Under the pieces are notes generated by a model. It was not told the DNA's origin and searched no databases. It saw only the letters and a program-made list of their open reading frames with translations. Position numbers and translations under genes: made by a program. Shown in pieces: positions 16,310 through 24,518 of a stretch of DNA of 53,017 bases. Location of the stretch: the NCBI GenBank assembly GCA_017649705.1, contig JAGCGH010000032.1, positions 1 through 53,017 on the forward strand, in the 5' to 3' direction. Source of the DNA: a bacterium. Lineage in GTDB: Bacteria > Auribacterota > UBA3054. The number at the start of each line of letters is the position of its first letter. Positions within the stretch are counted from its first letter, which is position 1.

Positions 16310-17455
16310 ATGATAAACAAATTGTTATTTTTTGTGATAATAACCTGTAATTTAATTTACGGTTTATATGAAATAGAATATAACGCCGCTATTGAAATCC
16401 AGGAGATCTTGGACAATAATATTGATGATTATAAATTGCAATATAATTTGGATGATAAAGATCCAATATCTTGGAATAATTTTTCTTATAATAATTCAGA
16501 AAAACAAGGAAATATTAAATATCTTGCCTCCGGTTTATTTATTGACTCTGTTTTAACAAGCAAAAGCGTTGCATTAAGATTGGTAAATAATTTTAACGTT
16601 AGCGATGTTCATTATATTAACATTGTTCCAGAACTTACTACATTTATTAAAATATCCTTAAAGAATGGCACTAATTTTTCATCTCAAGTATATTCAAGAC
16701 ATACTAATAATTTGCCATATAGTGAAATCTATTTTCATGTAAAACCTAAAAATAATTTTTGGGTAAATTTGATAAGATTAATATTTCCTTATATGTATGA
16801 TTTGCTGACACCTAATTCTATCATGAATTTTACTTGGGAACTTATTAATTGTGATATTGAAAATGCAAGTTTGTTTTTAATAATTTTAAATGACAACGAC
16901 ACCATTTTGTCAAAAACAAACGTGACTGGTTTGTCTGGGTATAGCATTAATATGTCTGAGGATGTTTTCCCGTGCGGAAAATATTGGTGGATGATAAGCG
17001 TAGAGGATAACATCGATTGCATTATTTGCTCGGAAAAAAGATGCTTTTATATTTCTAATAGTGTTGATTCTGATTCGGATGGTTACAACGATACAGTGGA
17101 AATTGCCAGAGATTCCAATCCTTATGATCGTGGGGATATTCCATTGATAATAATTTCCGATCCTGTTTGTTCAAATTCGTATTATGGTCAGCAGTATTAC
17201 AACATTTTGAAAGTTAATGACGAGCAAAATAGGGTTTATTGGAACGCTCCAGGTATTCTTCCTTCGGGTTTGATATTGTCTCAAGAAGGAGTTTTGTTTG
17301 GCATTCCAAGAGAAAACGGAGTTTTCCTTTTTGATGTCGAGGTTTTAAACGAAATTGGGAAAAGAGACATAAAGAGATTTTATATGAATATAAAAGATCC
17401 TAATCAGTCTCAAATAAAAAGCGGCGTGGGAGCTTACACTAACAAGGAGAATTAA
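16310..17455 (+). CDS. Exported protein with calcium-binding-type repeat and He_PIG-like Ig domain
   Basis: The protein has a signal peptide (MINKLLFFVIITCNLIYG) and mainly beta-rich sequence. A region near the middle ends in GKYWWMISVED, an Ig/fibronectin-like pattern. Then DSDSDGYNDTVEIARDSNP matches the aspartate-rich calcium-binding loops of thrombospondin type 3 repeats. The last 90 residues fit the putative Ig pattern LPSGLILSQEGVLFGIP...GVFLFDV (He_PIG type). Such proteins are usually surface or secreted. Two starts are possible: ATG at 16310 (used here) or TTG at 16301, which would overlap the upstream stop. It has no obvious Shine-Dalgarno sequence and may rely on coupling. No enzyme motif is seen. 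Confidence 0.65.
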   Translation: MINKLLFFVIITCNLIYGLYEIEYNAAIEIQEILDNNIDDYKLQYNLDDKDPISWNNFSYNNSEKQGNIKYLASGLFIDSVLTSKSVALRLVNNFNVSDVHYINIVPELTTFIKISLKNGTNFSSQVYSRHTNNLPYSEIYFHVKPKNNFWVNLIRLIFPYMYDLLTPNSIMNFTWELINCDIENASLFLIILNDNDTILSKTNVTGLSGYSINMSEDVFPCGKYWWMISVEDNIDCIICSEKRCFYISNSVDSDSDGYNDTVEIARDSNPYDRGDIPLIIISDPVCSNSYYGQQYYNILKVNDEQNRVYWNAPGILPSGLILSQEGVLFGIPRENGVFLFDVEVLNEIGKRDIKRFYMNIKDPNQSQIKSGVGAYTNKEN

Positions 17456-17459
17456 TAAT

Positions 17460-19658
17460 ATGAAATGTATTGTTTTATTATTTATTTGTTTTTTAGCGGT
17501 CTTGTCAGCTTACGGTGCAAAGATAACTAAAAATGACTTTCAAAACGATTACAAGCTGCCGGTGGTCATAGATGTTCCCAATTATGATGATGTGAAAAAA
17601 GGGTATGAGATCCAGGAACAGATATTGCAGCCGGGTGATTATTATCAAAGCGGAAAAGACGAAAACGGTTTCATTTTTAAACAATATGGCTTGATGCCAG
17701 GTTTAGCTACTAATAAAATGTTGCTTGAAAACGCAAAAATTCCGAACTATTTTCAGGCGCTGAATGATTCAAGGCAAAGCGAATACCAGATATTGAAAAA
17801 TGGCGTCAACGCAATAATTATTACTAATTGTGTTTCAATGGCACCGAAGCTTATGGAGGTTAAATATACCCCTAATTTTATAACATCAAATGCTTTTTTC
17901 ATTTCAAATCTTACTGAAACAAATGTTTTATATACTCTTGTCGCTTCAAATCGCGGCCCCCAAATTTTATTTTTAAACACGGATTTAGATCGCAAGGGAA
18001 ACATGTATTTTTTTATGCTGAAACCCAAACAAACAGCTAAATTTTACTTGATATTTAATTTCCTTGAACTGCCTAATTTTGTTGAGAAAAGCAGATTTGA
18101 TGTTGCTTTATATATTGGCTATTATTATCCTCATAATCATATGTTTGGAAATTTGAAAGTTGGAGAAATTATGCCTTTTATTAAGAACGAAAATTATAAA
18201 GCTCCGCAATCACCTATTATAATTTCTCCCTCAAACGGTAGTCGTTTTACAACTTTGAAAGATGTCAAATTTATTTTTAAAAGCAATATTAAAAACAAGT
18301 CAAGATATATTGCTGAACCTAATGGTAAAGGAGAAAGAATTGATTTGAATGGGACTCTTTATAAAATAAATTCAAATGACTCAATTAATTTAAATTTAGT
18401 TGCTCCTTACCTGAATGATATTAGCGCTGAATTGGCAGCTTTAAAAAAATACAACAAAATTAATAAAGATGATGAATTTTTCTTTATCAAAAATCGTAAT
18501 GTTAGTCCGGGTAATTACATATGGAGAATTACTAAACAGAGCTTTGATGACAAAACTGTTGTTTCCGACTGGGGCTGGCTTTCCGTTGGAGAAAAGATAT
18601 CTAAACCAAAAGAACGGCCGCCCAAAGGGCGTTCAATTGCCAAAAACATGCTACAATATTCAAAAAAATATAAATTTTTCTTTTGTATCGAAGAATATAC
18701 AAAAGGCATTGCCTTGGAGGGAAATAATATGAGCTTGGCCTCACTAAGCAACGCTTATTTTGCTTTCCCTTTGCCAAAAGGAATAAAATTGGAGCCTAAA
18801 AAGTATGGCGGCTATTTTACCGGTGTTCCTGAAGAAGTCGGCCGTTTTACCAATTATTGGATAGGTATTAATCGAAACAGTTTTTGTAATGTAGAGACGC
18901 AGAAATACATTTTTGTTGTGCACAACGATCAGAATAAGATAGTGTCTCGCTCGCTGTATCATTTGAATAAGGGTGCAATCGTTCATGATCTTACGGTAAA
19001 TGTTCCCTTTAATTTCAAAGCGAAAGAATATTACGATGAATTCTATAAAAAGGACGGGCTTGAATTTGATGCGAAGGCGGAAACAAAATTCCAGTCTTTA
19101 TTGCCTTTGGGATTAAGCGAGGAGAGAAAAGCAGACGGAGATTTTGCGATCATCGGCACGCCCAAAGAGGGCGGAATTTTCACTAATGTTTTAGTTATAA
19201 GTAGCAACGATTCATCTATTGAGCAAAAACATATATTTAGAATCCAGGATATCGGGGAGCCTCCGGCGCAGAAAAAGATAAGGAAACAAGACAGCATCGA
19301 GAACGACTGGTACGATCAGAGCAGAATAATTTATCATAACTGTTATATAGGAATTGAGACTTATTATTGTCTAGCCAACGATGTGTTCTGGTATAAGCCA
19401 AAAGAATTCACCAAAGAATTCCAATATGAGCTGCTAAATGAACTGCCAAAGGGCTTAAAGATAGCAATGCATGAACCTGATAAGAGATATGACTACTACA
19501 AGCTTCCTCCGCTAATTTCAATTTGCGGGGAACCCCAGGAAGAGGGAGTGTTTACCACCGTGATCAAATATATAGAAAACGGTAGGGAATTTGAGAGAAA
19601 ACACATTTTCAGGATCAGGAAAGAGCCCAGGAGTTACGAGGTTTATGATGTGGACTAG
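17460..19658 (+). CDS. Large exported protein with three He_PIG-like Ig repeats
   Basis: This 732-residue protein begins with a signal peptide (MKCIVLLFICFLAVLSAYGA). The N-terminal 230 residues are not recognisable. A segment near 245-380 holds an Ig-like fold ending in GNYIWRITKQ. The C-terminal half has three related domains, each with a proline-leucine-glycine-leucine type strand and a closing GxPxExGxFT: LPKGIKLEP...GVPEEVGRFTN, LPLGLSEER...GTPKEGGIFTN and LPKGLKIAM...GEPQEEGVFTT. They match the putative Ig (He_PIG) pattern also seen at the end of the preceding gene, suggesting that the two arose by domain sharing. An AAGGAG ribosome site precedes the ATG, 4 bp after the previous stop. 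It ends the island operon. Confidence 0.62.
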   Translation: MKCIVLLFICFLAVLSAYGAKITKNDFQNDYKLPVVIDVPNYDDVKKGYEIQEQILQPGDYYQSGKDENGFIFKQYGLMPGLATNKMLLENAKIPNYFQALNDSRQSEYQILKNGVNAIIITNCVSMAPKLMEVKYTPNFITSNAFFISNLTETNVLYTLVASNRGPQILFLNTDLDRKGNMYFFMLKPKQTAKFYLIFNFLELPNFVEKSRFDVALYIGYYYPHNHMFGNLKVGEIMPFIKNENYKAPQSPIIISPSNGSRFTTLKDVKFIFKSNIKNKSRYIAEPNGKGERIDLNGTLYKINSNDSINLNLVAPYLNDISAELAALKKYNKINKDDEFFFIKNRNVSPGNYIWRITKQSFDDKTVVSDWGWLSVGEKISKPKERPPKGRSIAKNMLQYSKKYKFFFCIEEYTKGIALEGNNMSLASLSNAYFAFPLPKGIKLEPKKYGGYFTGVPEEVGRFTNYWIGINRNSFCNVETQKYIFVVHNDQNKIVSRSLYHLNKGAIVHDLTVNVPFNFKAKEYYDEFYKKDGLEFDAKAETKFQSLLPLGLSEERKADGDFAIIGTPKEGGIFTNVLVISSNDSSIEQKHIFRIQDIGEPPAQKKIRKQDSIENDWYDQSRIIYHNCYIGIETYYCLANDVFWYKPKEFTKEFQYELLNELPKGLKIAMHEPDKRYDYYKLPPLISICGEPQEEGVFTTVIKYIENGREFERKHIFRIRKEPRSYEVYDVD

Positions 19659-19749
19659 ACTATAAAATTTTATTGGGGCTATTATATTTTCAAAAGGCAA
19701 TATTTGCATTGTGTTAAACAATCTTTATATTTACTTGATAAAACTTTAA

Positions 19750-21234
19750 TCACACAAACTCCGCCATGACGATGTTGGCGAGTTCAACGCCGCGGCGGGT
19801 GAGTTTCAGGGTGCTGCCTTTGCAGGTCACGAGTTTGCGGTCGGAGAGGTCTTCTATTTGTTTTTGGAATAATTCTTCATCTTGGGGCGTCAATTTGACG
19901 CCCTCGCTTTTTCTGAGGCCGAGGTAGATGCGTTCCCCGAGTTTTTGGATCTTGTTGAGGGGTTTGGCGGTGATCAATTTCCAGGCTTGGTCCATGCGGG
20001 CGCGCCTTGCAATGTTTCGATAGGGGAAGCGGCAGTAGCTGTGGGCGCCGGGGCCTAAGCCGAGGTAGTGTTTCTCGGTGTCCCAGTAAGTGGAGTTGTG
20101 GCGTGAATAGTAATTGGGTTTTGCGGCGTTGGAGATCTCGTACATCTCGTAGCCCTGTTCTTTTATGAGTTTTCTGGCCAGCCAGTATTCTTTCATGGTC
20201 ACGGCGTCGCTAGGGAGCGTCGGATTCTCCTTTTGGAGAGGCGTGCCTTTTTCCACTGAGAGGGCGTAGAAGGAAATGTGCTCGGGATGCCAGGAGAGGA
20301 GTTCTATTACGCTTTTTTGCCAGGAGGAGATGGTTTGATGCGGCAGGCCGTACATGAGATCTAAGGAAATGTTTTCGAAGCCGTTTTTCCTGAGCGTTTG
20401 GTAGGCTTCTTTCGCTTGCTGGGCGGTGTGCAGGCGGCCCAGGTAATGGAGCTCGTTATCCTGGAGGGACTGGACGCCCAGGCTTATTCTGTTTACGCCG
20501 GCTTGTTGCCAGAATTTTAGGTCCTCAGGGCGAAATGCGGCGGGGTTCGCCTCCAGGGTGCATTCGATATTATCGGGCCAGCGAACGGCCGCTTTTACGG
20601 CCTCAGAGATTCTCAGAAGGGCATCGCCGGGGAGAAGAGAGGGCGTTCCTCCGCCGAAATAAACGCTGGATAATTCCCGGTAGGGCATGAGGGGAAGAAG
20701 CGTTCTGATTTGATGGATGAGCGCTTCGGCGTATTCCTGAATTTCGTTGTTTTGCGGAGGATGACTATAGAAGGCGCAGTAGCGGCATTTTCTTAAGCAG
20801 AAGGGGACGTGGATGTAGAGCGCCAGTTTTTGGGGAGGGGCGGTCCTGGGAAGGGAGATCTGTTCCGCCAGGGCTTTGGCAAGGGGAATGTCGTTGGGAA
20901 GAAGAGCGTATTTTGCGAGGTCTTCTCTTTTTACCCAGGCTAATTTGGCGTGCTCCAGGGGAACGGGCTCGGAGCCTTGGAGTTTGGCGCTGACGCCCAC
21001 CAATCTTATGTTGGTGGTCTTGTCATAGACGATGCCGGTGGGGATGATGTCGGCGGCGAGCTCTTCTTTGATCTCGCGTTGGGCGCATTGGGCGAAGGTC
21101 TCGCCGGGCTTTCTTTTACCGCCGGGAAATTCCCAGCCGCCGGGCTTTCCCGGTTTATCGAGGCGCAGCGCCAGAAGTATCCTGCCTTTATCTTCGATGA
21201 CCGCCGCGGATACTTCAATTGGGTCGTTATTCAA
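19750..21234 (-). CDS. Nudix hydrolase fused to HemW-like radical SAM protein
   Basis: This 494-residue protein joins two enzymes. Residues about 5-128 are a MutT-type Nudix domain: the box runs from Gly39 through Glu45 to REIKEE (53-58), matching GX5EX7REUXEE, so hydrolysis of an oxidised or damaged nucleotide is likely. Residues about 135-494 are a HemW-like radical SAM protein. IHVPFCLRKCRYC holds the iron-sulfur cysteines 146, 150 and 153, followed by YFGGGTPSLL, GVQSLQDNELHYLGR and LMYGLPHQT. The second-cluster cysteine of true HemN is absent, which fits HemW (haem chaperone) rather than coproporphyrinogen oxidase. I am not aware of this as a common fusion. It overlaps fabF by 8 bp and is transcribed with it. 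Its last 14 codons are the repeat that bounds the island. Confidence 0.9.
   Translation of the reverse strand: MNNDPIEVSAAVIEDKGRILLALRLDKPGKPGGWEFPGGKRKPGETFAQCAQREIKEELAADIIPTGIVYDKTTNIRLVGVSAKLQGSEPVPLEHAKLAWVKREDLAKYALLPNDIPLAKALAEQISLPRTAPPQKLALYIHVPFCLRKCRYCAFYSHPPQNNEIQEYAEALIHQIRTLLPLMPYRELSSVYFGGGTPSLLPGDALLRISEAVKAAVRWPDNIECTLEANPAAFRPEDLKFWQQAGVNRISLGVQSLQDNELHYLGRLHTAQQAKEAYQTLRKNGFENISLDLMYGLPHQTISSWQKSVIELLSWHPEHISFYALSVEKGTPLQKENPTLPSDAVTMKEYWLARKLIKEQGYEMYEISNAAKPNYYSRHNSTYWDTEKHYLGLGPGAHSYCRFPYRNIARRARMDQAWKLITAKPLNKIQKLGERIYLGLRKSEGVKLTPQDEELFQKQIEDLSDRKLVTCKGSTLKLTRRGVELANIVMAEFV
19752..19794. repeat. 43-bp direct repeat, right copy (functional hemW 3' end)
   Basis: It is identical to 12700-12742. 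It encodes the last 14 codons of the HemW-like gene on the minus strand, followed by TGA at 19750-19752. With the left copy it brackets the AT-rich island. Confidence 0.95.
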
Positions 21235-22480
21235 AGCGCTTGAAGAGAAGGACGGCGTTGTGGCCGCCGAAGCCGAAGGTGTCGGACATGGCCGCGCGGA
21301 TCTTTAATTCCCGGGCTTTGTTGGGGACATAGTCCAGGTCGCATTCCGGATCGGGCTCCTCATAGTTGATGGTGGGGGGAACGATGCCGGTCTCGATGGC
21401 TTTGACGCAGAAGACGGCCTCAATGCCGCCGCAGCCCGCCACGCAGTGTCCCGTCATGGATTTGGTGGAAGAGACGCAGAGCTCTCGGGCGTGATCGCCG
21501 AAGACTGTCTTGATGGCGTTCGTTTCCATGACGTCGTTGTGGTGGGTGGAGGTGCCGTGGGCGTTGATGTAATCGACGGTGTTGGGATCTATTTCGGCTC
21601 TTTCGATGGCCTGGCGCATGGCCAGGGAAACGAAGGATCCGGTAGGCTCTGGGGCGGTCACGTGATAGGCGTCCGTGGATTGTCCGACGCCGCCTAATTC
21701 GCAGTAGATTCTGGCGCCTCGCTTCTTGGCGTGGGCGAGAGTCTCAAGCACGATGACGCCGGCGCCTTCGGAAATAACGAAGCCGGATCTGTTGCGGTCG
21801 AAGGGTCGGCTCACTCTTGTGGGGTCGCCGTCGCCGTCCCAGGCGGAAAGGGCGCGCATGTTTGCGAAGGTGGCGATGGAGAGCTTGCAGACCGGGGCTT
21901 CCGAACCGCCGCAGATGGCGATCTGTTCAAAGCCGGCTCTTAGTCTCAAAAAAGCGGTGGAGATGGCGTCGTTGCCGGAGGCGCAGGCGGTGGCCACGCC
22001 GCAGGTGAAGCCGTGGATGCCGTAGCGCATGGCTATGGTATGGGCGCCAACGTCCGCCGTCCCGGAGGGGACCAGAAAAGGCGTGACGCGGCCCGGACCT
22101 TTCTCGAACATGACGCCGCAGGTCTTCTGGATGTTGTCGATGCCGCCGATGCCGGAGCCCATGATTATGCAGACGTCGTGATTGTCGCCGCGGGTGGCGA
22201 AATCTATTCCGCTGTCGCGGACGGCTTCCATGCCGGCGTTGACGGCGTGGAGGACCGAGCGGTCGTAGCGGGCGGCGTCTCTTTCGCTGAATCCGCCGGG
22301 CGAAGGATCGTAATGGCACTCGCCGGCGATGTGGACTTTGTTGTCGGTGGAATCAAAAAGCGTGATAGGGCCGATACCAGATCTGCCGTTTATGACGCTA
22401 TCCCAGTTCTCGGCGACCCCGTAGCCCGTGGGGGCGACGGCGCCGAGGCCGGTAACTACAATTCTTTGTTCATCTGTCAT
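21227..22480 (-). CDS. fabF: Beta-ketoacyl-ACP synthase II
   Basis: FabF elongates acyl-ACP by condensing it with malonyl-ACP in fatty acid synthesis. The 417-residue product begins MTDEQRIVVTGLGAVAPTG. It carries the catalytic triad: cysteine in ATACASGND, histidine in INAHGTSTHHND and histidine in STKSMTGHCVAG. The usual Thr in the first motif (TACATG) is replaced by Ser (TACASG). The length is normal. I placed the start at 22480, not at an upstream TTG, because the family N-terminus begins here. A good promoter has its -10 box only 9 bp upstream and no ribosome site is visible, so the mRNA may be leaderless. The Nudix-HemW gene follows with an 8-bp overlap. Confidence 0.95.
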   Translation of the reverse strand: MTDEQRIVVTGLGAVAPTGYGVAENWDSVINGRSGIGPITLFDSTDNKVHIAGECHYDPSPGGFSERDAARYDRSVLHAVNAGMEAVRDSGIDFATRGDNHDVCIIMGSGIGGIDNIQKTCGVMFEKGPGRVTPFLVPSGTADVGAHTIAMRYGIHGFTCGVATACASGNDAISTAFLRLRAGFEQIAICGGSEAPVCKLSIATFANMRALSAWDGDGDPTRVSRPFDRNRSGFVISEGAGVIVLETLAHAKKRGARIYCELGGVGQSTDAYHVTAPEPTGSFVSLAMRQAIERAEIDPNTVDYINAHGTSTHHNDVMETNAIKTVFGDHARELCVSSTKSMTGHCVAGCGGIEAVFCVKAIETGIVPPTINYEEPDPECDLDYVPNKARELKIRAAMSDTFGFGGHNAVLLFKRFE

Positions 22481-22489
22481 AGTATAAAT

Positions 22490-22519
22490 ATTATAACTTA
22501 TTGCCAGGTGATAATTCAA
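22490..22519 (-). promoter_or_regulatory. promoter of fabF (possibly leaderless)
   Basis: On the minus strand TTGAAT (22519-22514) and a perfect TATAAT (22495-22490) are 18 bp apart. The predicted transcription start falls at or next to the fabF ATG (22480). Confidence 0.7.
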
Positions 22520-22560
22520 GACCGAAAGCAAATGGCGTTTGCGATCTTTCCCTATCTGTA

Positions 22561-22595
22561 AAAAAGGGGAGCGCTTTTTTTCGCTCCCCCTTTTT
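22561..22595. terminator. terminator between tRNA-Arg and fabF
   Basis: The stem GGGGAGCG/CGCTCCCC is flanked by A residues on one side and T residues on the other. It would end the minus-strand tRNA-Arg transcript and could act in both directions. Confidence 0.8.
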
Positions 22596-22600
22596 GTGAG

Positions 22601-22677
<77 letters not shown>

Positions 22678-22704
22678 GCGGTGATCTTTTATTACGTAGG
22701 GTAA

Positions 22705-22733
22705 ATTGTATCTAAATGCCTTTTTTAAAGCAA
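22705..22733 (-). promoter_or_regulatory. promoter of tRNA-Arg
   Basis: On the minus strand TTGCTT (22733-22728) and TACAAT (22710-22705) are 17 bp apart, 27 bp before the tRNA. Confidence 0.75.
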
Positions 22734-22744
22734 ACGGGCGCCTC

Positions 22745-24256
22745 TTAAGCCTCGCCGTTCTCGAAAAGAGCCCTGAGGGCGGTCTTGTAGATCTTGCCCG
22801 TGGCGTTCCTGGGCAGGGCCTCCACGATCCTAAGTTCCCTGGGGATCTTGTAGGGCGCCAGCTTGTCCCTTAAAAACTGCCGCATCTCAAGCTCCGTCAA
22901 GGTCTGCCCTTCCTTCAGGGCCACGAAGGCCACGGGCGTTTCGCCCCTCAGCTCGTCGTTTCTGCCGATGACCGCGACTTCTTTTATGGCGGGATGGCGC
23001 ATGAGGTATTCCTCTATCTCCCTGGGATAGACGTTGAGTCCGCCCACAAGGAGCATGTCTTTCTTGCGGTCTTTTATGGAAAAATAGCCGTCCTCGTCGA
23101 CGAAGCCAAGGTCTCCGGTGTAGACCCAGCCGTCCACGAGAGTCTTTGCGGTCTCTTCCGGCTGGTTGAGATAGGCCAGGAAGTTGGAGGGGCTCTTCAC
23201 GGCGATCTCGCCGACGCTGCCAGTTGGGAGCTCCTTTTTGTCGTCGCTCATTATTTTCATCTCGACGCCTTCCAAGGGGAATCCGATGGTGCCGACTTTC
23301 ACCGGGCCGTGCACGGGGTTGAAGGCGGTGGCGGGGCCGCATTCCGTGGGGCCGTCGCCTTCGGCGATGGTAAGGCCGTACTTAGAAAGGAAGTTTTCGC
23401 CCACCACCGCGGGCAGGGGCGCGCCGCCGGAGACGCAGATGCGCCAGGAGGGGATCTTGGGGGGAGCTTCCACGTTGGCCAGGACGGCGTACATGGCGGG
23501 AACGCCCAGGAAAACAGTGGCCTCTCTCTTCTTCATTTCCTCCAGGACTTTCAGGGGCTGGAAGTTTTCTATGATGAGCATGGTGGAGTGGCAGGACAAA
23601 GTCATGAGAAGGCAGGCGGTGCCGGCGTAGGCGTGGAAAAGAGGAAGGACGGTGACCATCACTTCCCCGGTCTCATGGCAGTCCAGGCCCTTGTGGCACA
23701 TCCTGGCGTTCGCCAAAAGCTGTTTGTCGGTCAAAAGCGCGCCCTTGGGATGCCCGGTGGTCCCGGAGGTGTAGATGCAGACGGCGACTTCCGAAAGGTC
23801 GGAAGGGAAGAAGGGGAGAGCTTTGAGAAGCGCGGGATCGGTCTTTTTAACGCCCACGGAATACTTGCCGAAGGTTATGGTCCCGGCGTCCGTTCCGTTG
23901 ATGGCTTCGCCTTTTCCCGCCACGTGGATGGAAAGGGGAACGCAGGCGTCCTTTATGATGTATTCCAGCTCTTCCCTGGCCAGGCGGTGGTTGACAGGCA
24001 GGACCTTGGCGCCCAGGCGCAGAATGGCGTGGTAGGCGATGACGAAGGAAGGCGAGTTGGGCAGGGCCAGGAGCACGAAGCGGCCTTTAAGATCGCCGAA
24101 ACTATTTAGTTTTCCGGCGAGTTCGCAGACCAGATCGAAGGTCTCCTTGTAAGTCACGGTGTCCTCCCCGAAATACATGTAGGGAGTGTCGGGCCATTTT
24201 TCGGCCGTCTCCTGAAGAAGGGCGGCTATTTTCTTGCTTTCTTTTTGCTCCAGCAT
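22745..24256 (-). CDS. Long-chain fatty acid--CoA ligase-like AMP-forming synthetase
   Basis: This 503-residue adenylate-forming enzyme activates a carboxylic acid with ATP and joins it to a thiol such as CoA. Motifs are all in place: the P-loop CIYTSGTTGHPKGALLT, a GDGPTECGP-type A5 region, YTGDLGFVDEDGYFSIKDRKKDM, GGLNVYPREIEE, and the catalytic lysine in NATGKIYKTALR near the end. It looks like a fatty acid-CoA ligase by overall sequence, but acid specificity is not readable. AAGGAG lies before the ATG. It is alone on the minus strand and diverges from the nrdD leader. A role in recycling or importing fatty acids next to fabF is possible. Confidence 0.88.
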   Translation of the reverse strand: MLEQKESKKIAALLQETAEKWPDTPYMYFGEDTVTYKETFDLVCELAGKLNSFGDLKGRFVLLALPNSPSFVIAYHAILRLGAKVLPVNHRLAREELEYIIKDACVPLSIHVAGKGEAINGTDAGTITFGKYSVGVKKTDPALLKALPFFPSDLSEVAVCIYTSGTTGHPKGALLTDKQLLANARMCHKGLDCHETGEVMVTVLPLFHAYAGTACLLMTLSCHSTMLIIENFQPLKVLEEMKKREATVFLGVPAMYAVLANVEAPPKIPSWRICVSGGAPLPAVVGENFLSKYGLTIAEGDGPTECGPATAFNPVHGPVKVGTIGFPLEGVEMKIMSDDKKELPTGSVGEIAVKSPSNFLAYLNQPEETAKTLVDGWVYTGDLGFVDEDGYFSIKDRKKDMLLVGGLNVYPREIEEYLMRHPAIKEVAVIGRNDELRGETPVAFVALKEGQTLTELEMRQFLRDKLAPYKIPRELRIVEALPRNATGKIYKTALRALFENGEA

Positions 24257-24375
24257 ATATAAGCTCCTTATCTTTTTTCGATTTTATCAAAAGGCGCCGG
24301 GATTTTTCTATAAAGCGGTCATGGGCGGCGGGAGGGAAAGGGCGCAAGGAAGCGTCTGAAAAGCCGGGATGAGGT

Positions 24376-24384
24376 TGTGGATAA
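24376..24384 (-). promoter_or_regulatory. consensus DnaA box upstream of nrdD
   Basis: The minus strand reads TTATCCACA, an exact match to the high-affinity DnaA box, 65 bp upstream of the nrdD -35 box. DnaA is known to regulate nrdAB in E. coli, so a role in linking dNTP supply to replication is plausible. A single 9-mer could also be chance. Confidence 0.5.
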
Positions 24385-24448
24385 CTCCTCTCAAAAGCCC
24401 TCCCCCGGGGGCCTAAACGGGCTAAGAAAGGGGCTTCTAGGGGGGCTA

Positions 24449-24477
24449 TTGACTTTCAGGAATGAATGTAATACAAT
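24449..24477 (+). promoter_or_regulatory. sigma70-type promoter of nrdD-nrdG
   Basis: TTGACT (24449-24454) and TACAAT (24472-24477) are 17 bp apart. Transcription would start near 24484, leaving a leader of about 165 nt. Confidence 0.8.
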
Positions 24478-24485
24478 GGAGGCCC

Positions 24486-24501
24486 ACAATCAATATTGTG
24501 G
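24486..24501. promoter_or_regulatory. NrdR-like box 1
   Basis: ACAATCAATATTGTGG agrees with about 12 of 16 positions of the NrdR consensus and lies at the predicted transcription start. It is also the core of a perfect 8-bp hairpin stem (24483-24502). Confidence 0.55.
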
Positions 24502-24518
24502 GTTTTGCGAAAGGCAAA

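Larger units (their letters stand above)
12700..19794. mobile_element. Putative integrated AT-rich island in the 3' end of hemW
   Basis: The segment between two perfect 43-bp direct repeats is one 7,052-bp unit. It differs sharply from both flanks: its genes are AT-rich with A/T-ending codons, while the flanking genes are GC-rich. Integration into the end of a gene, with the element supplying an identical replacement end, is how many tyrosine-recombinase islands behave. However, no integrase, relaxase, replication or phage structural gene is recognisable inside; all four genes encode exported proteins. It may be a remnant, a passenger moved in trans, or the result of homologous exchange. Boundaries are seen directly; mobility is inferred. 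Confidence 0.65.

Noticed and set aside
12831-19658. The island as a prophage
   Set aside because: Only one protein has tail-fibre-like repeats. There are no capsid, terminase, portal, lysis or integrase genes, and all products have Sec signal peptides.
12700-19794. The AT-rich segment as an insertion sequence or transposon
   Set aside because: There are no terminal inverted repeats and no transposase, and a 43-bp duplication is far longer than target duplications of common transposons.
19750-20840. Oxygen-independent coproporphyrinogen III oxidase (HemN) as the function
   Set aside because: The motif is CLRKCRYCAF without the extra cysteine of HemN, which fits HemW rather than the oxidase.
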